A stretch of DNA of 10,772 nucleotides from Rubrivivax sp. (GTDB lineage: Bacteria; Pseudomonadota; Gammaproteobacteria; Burkholderiales; Burkholderiaceae), in the NCBI GenBank assembly GCA_004211235.1, contig SEEY01000079.1, positions 1 through 10,772 of the forward strand, in the 5' to 3' direction. Below, piece after piece: positions 7,085 to 10,772 of the stretch; positions within the stretch are counted from its first letter, which is position 1; every line of letters starts with the position of its first letter. The notes beneath the pieces are model-generated. The model had not been told where the DNA came from, made no database searches, and saw only the letters and a program-made list of their open reading frames with translations. A program made the position numbers and the translations under genes.

Positions 7085-7145
7085 GTAACCGCCCCCTGCG
7101 AATTTAGGTAACCATATTACTTGCCCCCTGAGGAGCGCGGGTTAC
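7085..7145. promoter_or_regulatory. Probable promoter/operator region of edd-eda
   Basis: This AT-richer stretch lies between edd (-) and the ChaC-like gene (+). It holds GTAACC at 7085-7090 and 7108-7113 and the reverse complement GGTTAC at 7140-7145; GTAA-ccata-TTAC at 7109-7121 is a short inverted repeat. The minus strand offers TAATAT and TAAATT as -10 candidates but no convincing -35. GTTACC/GGTAAC half-sites are known from LacI-type gluconate repressors (GntR), which would suit edd-eda, but no such regulator is in the window. Confidence 0.3.
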
Positions 7146-7204
7146 GGCCTGGGTACCGATGAACCATCAGCGTGGTGATCGCTGCGCTTGCGGACGGCGT
7201 CGGC

Positions 7205-7846
7205 ATGACAAGATCGCAGTTGATGGCTTCACAGGCAATCCATATTCCTCACGGCCCGGCGCGCAGCGCCCATCTGCTCCAGCGCACGACGGCGGAATGG
7301 CGCGACAGCGGCGACGACCTGCTGCTGTTCGCCTACGGCTCGCTGATCTGGCGGCCGGAGTTCGAGTATGCCGAGGCGGTCCCGGCGCGTGTGCTGGGTT
7401 TCCATCGCGTGCTGCGCATGAGTTCCCGCGTGAACCGTGGGTCGCCGCAGCAGCCCGGACTGGTGCTGGCGCTGATCTCGGGCGGCAGCTGTCGTGGCCT
7501 GGTCTACCGCATCCCGCGAGAAGCAGGCGAAGAGGCCCTGCCCAGGCTGTGGGCGCGAGAGATGCCCAACGGTGTCTACGAACCGCGCTGGCTGAATTGC
7601 GACACGCCCGCCGGCCGGCTGCGTGCCCTGGCCTTCACGCTGTCGCGCCAGAGCCCGAACTGGACCGGGCCCATCCATGAGCCCGAGCTGCTGCACATCT
7701 TCCGGCACGCGAGCGGCCGCTACGGCACGACGCTCGACTATCTGCTGCGGACCGTCCAGGGTTTGCGCGAGCACGGAATCCGCGACAAGGAACTGGAGCG
7801 CCAGGCCCATCTGGCGGCGCAGCACGGCCTGTGCACGCCGCTCTGA
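7205..7846 (+). CDS. ChaC-like gamma-glutamylcyclotransferase (glutathione-specific)
   Basis: A 213-residue protein of the ChaC family, which cleaves glutathione to 5-oxoproline and Cys-Gly. FAYGSLIW (42-49) is the glycine-rich substrate-binding loop that defines the family; a conserved Arg-Asn segment (SSRVNRGS) and the acidic [15 protein letters not shown] region, which should carry the catalytic Glu, follow as usual. The start is uncertain: GTG 7172, ATG 7205 and ATG 7223 are in frame, none with a good Shine-Dalgarno; 7205 is chosen as the first ATG. The gene converges with the nucleotidyltransferase gene, with 11 nt between their ends. Confidence 0.85.
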   Translation: MTRSQLMASQAIHIPHGPARSAHLLQRTTAEWRDSGDDLLLFAYGSLIWRPEFEYAEAVPARVLGFHRVLRMSSRVNRGSPQQPGLVLALISGGSCRGLVYRIPREAGEEALPRLWAREMPNGVYEPRWLNCDTPAGRLRALAFTLSRQSPNWTGPIHEPELLHIFRHASGRYGTTLDYLLRTVQGLREHGIRDKELERQAHLAAQHGLCTPL

Positions 7847-7857
7847 AGTCGCAGCCT

Positions 7858-8487
7858 TCAGTTCTGCAGTCGTGCGAGGTCTTCCGCCGTGTCGACGTCG
7901 ATGTGCACGCCGGGGTCTTCCACGGTGACGGGCTGGGCCGCGTAGCGCGCGACGATGCGCCGCGCGCCCTCGTCGCCCTGCAGCGCCATCAGCTCCGAAA
8001 ACAGCTCGGTGCCGAAGCCGACCGGGTGGCCCTGGATGCCTCGGTACTGCGCGTAACAGACCGGGTAGCGCTCCAGCCCCTGGGCCACTGCCAGGATGGT
8101 CTCGGGCCGCACCAGCGGCATGTCCGCCGGCAGGATCAGCCAGCCATCCGCATCGCCGGTGGCACTGACGCCGGCGACGATGGAATGCCCCATGCCAATG
8201 GGCAGCGGGCGGCCCTGGGCGTCATGCTCCGGCAGCGTCACGACATCGCGCGCCGCCACCAGGCGGTGGGCGGCCGGCGCCAGGGCGGGCGTGGTCACGA
8301 CGACGACACGCAACTGCGTCGAGATGGCGTGGCGGAGCGTGCGCGACAGCAGGCTGTCGGCTCCATTCGCGCCGCCCAGCGGCTGCTCCAGTTTGTGGCC
8401 CGCACCGCGAAACCGCGAGCCTCGGCCGGCGGCCAGCACGACGACGGCGGGACGTCGCTTGATCATCTTGGGAGCCTGCCGATCCAT
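7858..8487 (-). CDS. MobA/MocA-like nucleotidyltransferase
   Basis: A 209-residue protein with the NTP-transferase (MobA-like) fold. The N-terminal [19 protein letters not shown] is the nucleotide-binding loop with its Lys; [21 protein letters not shown] (metal-binding Asp), QGHPVGF and DEGARRI follow in family order. The C-terminal [14 protein letters not shown] is typical of MocA-like enzymes, which attach CMP to molybdopterin. Without neighbouring xanthine-dehydrogenase or cofactor genes in view the exact substrate is open. The start could also be the ATG at 8466, which has GGCAGG about 8 bases upstream. It is divergent from pdxH; the 87-nt gap holds both promoters. Confidence 0.85.
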   Translation of the reverse strand: MDRQAPKMIKRRPAVVVLAAGRGSRFRGAGHKLEQPLGGANGADSLLSRTLRHAISTQLRVVVVTTPALAPAAHRLVAARDVVTLPEHDAQGRPLPIGMGHSIVAGVSATGDADGWLILPADMPLVRPETILAVAQGLERYPVCYAQYRGIQGHPVGFGTELFSELMALQGDEGARRIVARYAAQPVTVEDPGVHIDVDTAEDLARLQN

Positions 8488-8574
8488 TGCTGCACTGCCG
8501 CAAGCATGCCCAGTGATCCCATGCTTGAGAAACTGGGACGTTCACTTAAGGGAAGGTCTGCATACTTCATCCCC

Positions 8575-9210
8575 ATGAGCAAACTCAGTGACTTCCGAAA
8601 GAGCTATGAACTGGGCGCGCTGGACGAGGCCGAAGCGGCCGACGGGCCGCTGCCCCTCTTCAACCGCTGGATGGACGAGGCCATTGCGCACGACGTGTCC
8701 GAGCCGACGGCGATGACCGTTGCGACGGTCAGCGCGAACGGCCGGCCATCGACGCGCGTCGTGCTGCTGAAGGGCTGTGACGCGCGCGGCATGGTCTGGT
8801 TCACGAATTACGAAAGCCGCAAGGGCGAGGAGTTGGCAGGCAACCCGTTCGCGGCGCTGCAGTTCCATTGGGTGGAGATGGAGCGCGTCGTGCGCATCGA
8901 GGGTCGCGTCGAGAAGACGTCGGCGCAGGAGTCCGACGACTACTTCAACAGCCGGCCGCTGGACTCGCGTCTGGGGGCCTGGGCTTCGCCGCAGAGCCGC
9001 GTCATCACCTCGCGCGCCGTGCTGGTGGCGAACGCGGCCAAGGCGGCGGTGCAGCACGGCCTCAACCCCGACCGGCCGCCACATTGGGGCGGCTACCGGC
9101 TGCTGCCGGACCGCTTCGAGTTCTGGCAGGGGCGCCGGTCCAGGCTGCATGACCGGCTGGTGTTCACGCTGGACGCCGACCGCTGGGTGCGCGCGCGTCT
9201 TGCGCCTTAA
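8575..9210 (+). CDS. pdxH: Pyridoxamine/pyridoxine 5'-phosphate oxidase
   Basis: A 211-residue FMN-dependent oxidase that makes pyridoxal 5'-phosphate, the last step of vitamin B6 synthesis and salvage. Visible signatures are [21 protein letters not shown] (FMN-binding strands), [27 protein letters not shown], the [16 protein letters not shown] loop, and the C-terminal [13 protein letters not shown], which binds substrate phosphate. Length is typical. The frame is open upstream of the ATG at 8575, but [16 protein letters not shown] is the normal N-terminus for the family. A GGAAGG at 8551-8556 is too far away to be a normal Shine-Dalgarno. Its stop overlaps that of the next gene on the opposite strand by 4 bases centred on TTAA. 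Confidence 0.96.
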   Translation: MSKLSDFRKSYELGALDEAEAADGPLPLFNRWMDEAIAHDVSEPTAMTVATVSANGRPSTRVVLLKGCDARGMVWFTNYESRKGEELAGNPFAALQFHWVEMERVVRIEGRVEKTSAQESDDYFNSRPLDSRLGAWASPQSRVITSRAVLVANAAKAAVQHGLNPDRPPHWGGYRLLPDRFEFWQGRRSRLHDRLVFTLDADRWVRARLAP

Positions 9211-9698
9211 TTGACCGCGTTGCCGTCCTCGACGCGGTAGTAGAGGCCGTAGGGATCGTCCATCAGCACCGCCAGCACGCCCTCGACGACCACGGGCTCG
9301 AGCGTGTAGCGAACCGGCTTCTTCGTGCGCACCTCCACCATGCCCTCGGGGCCGGCCGGCACGCAGAAGGAACACGTCGTCGGCACGGAGGACAGCAGGA
9401 AGTGCTGCTGCCTGTCGCCCGCCTCCAGCGGCGTCATGAAGCCCTGCACCTTGACCGTCCTGCGATCCAGCGCCTGAACGGCGGCCGGGAAGCTGGGAAT
9501 GATCTTCTTCTTCTCAGCGCGGGCCGTCACCTGGGACAGCAGCTTCCACGACACGATGTCGGCGCGCTCCTCCAGCGGCTTGAACGGGCTGCGCGGGTCG
9601 TGATAGCCGGGGCCCTGGCCCAGCGGCGGCGGTGTCTGGCCGACAGCCGCCGTGGCGGCCAGGCAGAGAGCGAGTACGAGAGTGAGCTTGGGCTTCAT
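9207..9698 (-). CDS. DUF3299 family secreted protein
   Basis: A 163-residue protein with an N-terminal signal peptide: [20 protein letters not shown], then a mature start near QTPPP. The mature part has [41 protein letters not shown], the DUF3299 core, with a CxxC pair (C109, C112). It probably acts in the periplasm; its biochemical role is not known. It starts 20 nt after the FtsX-like permease, so it is very likely in an operon with it. DUF3299 proteins next to MacB-like permeases are a recurrent gene pair, which I recall being tied to metal transport in some Gammaproteobacteria, but nothing in this sequence proves that here. Confidence 0.8.
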   Translation of the reverse strand: MKPKLTLVLALCLAATAAVGQTPPPLGQGPGYHDPRSPFKPLEERADIVSWKLLSQVTARAEKKKIIPSFPAAVQALDRRTVKVQGFMTPLEAGDRQQHFLLSSVPTTCSFCVPAGPEGMVEVRTKKPVRYTLEPVVVEGVLAVLMDDPYGLYYRVEDGNAVN

Positions 9699-9718
9699 GG
9701 CAGCTGGATTGTCTGTGG

Positions 9719-10772
9719 TCAGCGCGGAGCTTGCAGCAGCGTCGTGACATCCAGACGATAGGCCCGCCAGGCCGGCCACGCCGCCGACAACAGCGCCAGC
9801 CCTGCGGCCAGCGCGGGCACCAGCCATTCGGCGTCGCTGAAGTCGAGTTGGCCCAGTCGCAGCGACTGTCGCTCGGCCAGCAGCCGCTCCAGCAGCATGA
9901 CGAGTCCATGTCCGGCAGCCAGCCCCAGCACCGTCGCCACTCCGGCCAGCAGCAGTGCCTCCAGCGCGATCAGCGCGGCCACGCGCCGGCCCGGCGCGCC
10001 CAGCATGCGCAGCATGGCCAAGTCACCCTGGCGGGCCCGGACGGCATGTAGCAGCGCCACCCAGACCGACAGGCCTGCCGCCGCCAGCAGCACGATGCCG
10101 AAGCCGCGCAGCACCTCGGTGCCCGCGCCCACCAGCCGCATCAGCCGCGCGGTTTCCAGCGCCGGCGCGGCAGCCTGCAGGCCGTCCTGCGCGTTGACCC
10201 AGCGCGGCAGCATGGCGGCAGCGAGCGGACTGCGGTAGCGCACCAGCGCCAGCGTGATCTCGCGCGCCGGGCCGATGTCATTCGCGTCGTGGTGGTCATC
10301 ATGCACTTCCCAGACCGAGGCGAGGTCGGTCAGCACGAGACGGTCCAGCACGCTGCCCGATTCGGCGAGCACACCGACGACCTCGAACAGGTGGTCGCCA
10401 TGCGCGCCGCCGCCCGCACTGCCTCGATCAGCCAGGCCGTGGCTGCCCGCGAACCGATCACCCACCTTCAGCCCGCCGGCGCGCGCCACCTCGGCGCCCA
10501 GCACCGCCTGCATCGGCTGGGTCCACAACGCGCCGGAAGAGACCTTGCCGCCGTAAAGATCGACGTAGTCGGGCGTTGTGCCGACGATGCGGAAGCCGCG
10601 AAAGGCATCGCCCAGCGACAGCGGCACGGCCTGGCCGACGAGGGGCTGCGCCTTCAACAGGTCCAGCGTTGCCAGCGGGATGTTGCCGGTCGGCGCATCG
10701 AGGTGGAAGACGCCCGCCAGCCTGATCTGCATCGGGCTGCCCTTGGCGCCGACGACCAGATCGATGCCGGCC
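9719..10772 (-). CDS. FtsX/MacB-like ABC transporter permease, C-terminal part (5' end outside window)
   Basis: The frame is open from the right edge, reading GIDLVVGAKGSPMQIRLAGVFHLDAPTGNIPL, to a stop at 9719-9721: 350 codons of what should be a ~400-residue or longer permease. GLDLVVGAKGSPMQ..VFHxDxPTGNIP is a hallmark of one MacB-like subgroup and marks the start of the large periplasmic domain. Three C-terminal membrane segments are visible (GIVLLAAAGLSVWVALLHAV, VAALIALEALLLAGVATVLGLA and WLVPALAAGLALLSAAWPAW), the FtsX domain. An ATG at 10732 is internal, not the start. The ATP-binding partner should lie just outside the window. The ligand is unknown. Confidence 0.9.
   Translation of the reverse strand, partial: AGIDLVVGAKGSPMQIRLAGVFHLDAPTGNIPLATLDLLKAQPLVGQAVPLSLGDAFRGFRIVGTTPDYVDLYGGKVSSGALWTQPMQAVLGAEVARAGGLKVGDRFAGSHGLADRGSAGGGAHGDHLFEVVGVLAESGSVLDRLVLTDLASVWEVHDDHHDANDIGPAREITLALVRYRSPLAAAMLPRWVNAQDGLQAAAPALETARLMRLVGAGTEVLRGFGIVLLAAAGLSVWVALLHAVRARQGDLAMLRMLGAPGRRVAALIALEALLLAGVATVLGLAAGHGLVMLLERLLAERQSLRLGQLDFSDAEWLVPALAAGLALLSAAWPAWRAYRLDVTTLLQAPR

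Noticed and set aside
9207..9210. Shared TTAA stop overlap of pdxH and the DUF3299 gene
   Set aside because: Short convergent stop overlaps are ordinary in compact genomes and need no special explanation.

Overview
The window is high-GC DNA. From about position 832 to the end it reads as one betaproteobacterial chromosome segment, most like the Burkholderiales (Rubrivivax/Roseateles/Mitsuaria-type). That placement is my judgement from the style of the proteins (XthA, KDPG pathway, PdxH, LuxR-type regulator, FtsX permease with DUF3299 partner); no search was run. The first ~840 bases look different: the C-terminal part of an MCE/MlaD-like protein and the C-terminal part of a TetR-type regulator, both of actinobacterial (Thermoleophilia-like) flavour. 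The TetR gene and an exodeoxyribonuclease III gene are both cut at the same point (832-840), so the left end is probably an assembly chimera or, less likely, a real recombination junction.

Layout: 2-379 (+) MCE-like C-terminus; 619-840 (-) TetR C-terminus; 832-1155 (+) ExoIII C-terminus; 1168-1380 (-) DUF4287 protein; 1446-2093 (-) CatA-like acetyltransferase; 2123-2155 (-) intrinsic terminator; 2182-2433 (-) small RNA-polymerase-alpha-CTD-like protein; 2564-2620 (-) 18-codon ORF with a strong ribosome binding site; 2717-3430 (-) LuxR-type regulator; 3532-3948 (+) DUF4902-like protein; 4015-4563 (+) PaaI-type thioesterase; 4549-5169 (-) eda and 5235-7064 (-) edd (Entner-Doudoroff pathway); 7205-7846 (+) ChaC-like gamma-glutamylcyclotransferase; 7858-8487 (-) MobA/MocA-like nucleotidyltransferase; 8575-9210 (+) pdxH; 9207-9698 (-) DUF3299 secreted protein; 9719-10772 (-) FtsX/MacB-like permease, cut by the window end.

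The most interesting part is 2123-3948. A LuxR-type regulator without a visible luxI is flanked by two 20-bp lux-box-like sites that match each other at 16 of 20 positions. One (2687-2706) is a perfect inverted repeat pointing at the 18-codon ORF; the other (3446-3465) points at the divergent DUF4902-like gene. In both cases exactly 66 nt separate the box from the ATG, and both ATGs have a good Shine-Dalgarno. The regulator has aromatic-pocket substitutions (W57Y, Y61S, W85Y in TraR numbering, by my alignment), suggesting a ligand other than a standard acyl-homoserine lactone. Behind the small ORF, before the terminator, lies the alpha-CTD-like gene. I infer a small LuxR-solo regulon: regulator, micro-peptide, alpha-CTD-like protein and DUF4902-like protein. 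The rest is mostly ordinary housekeeping metabolism.
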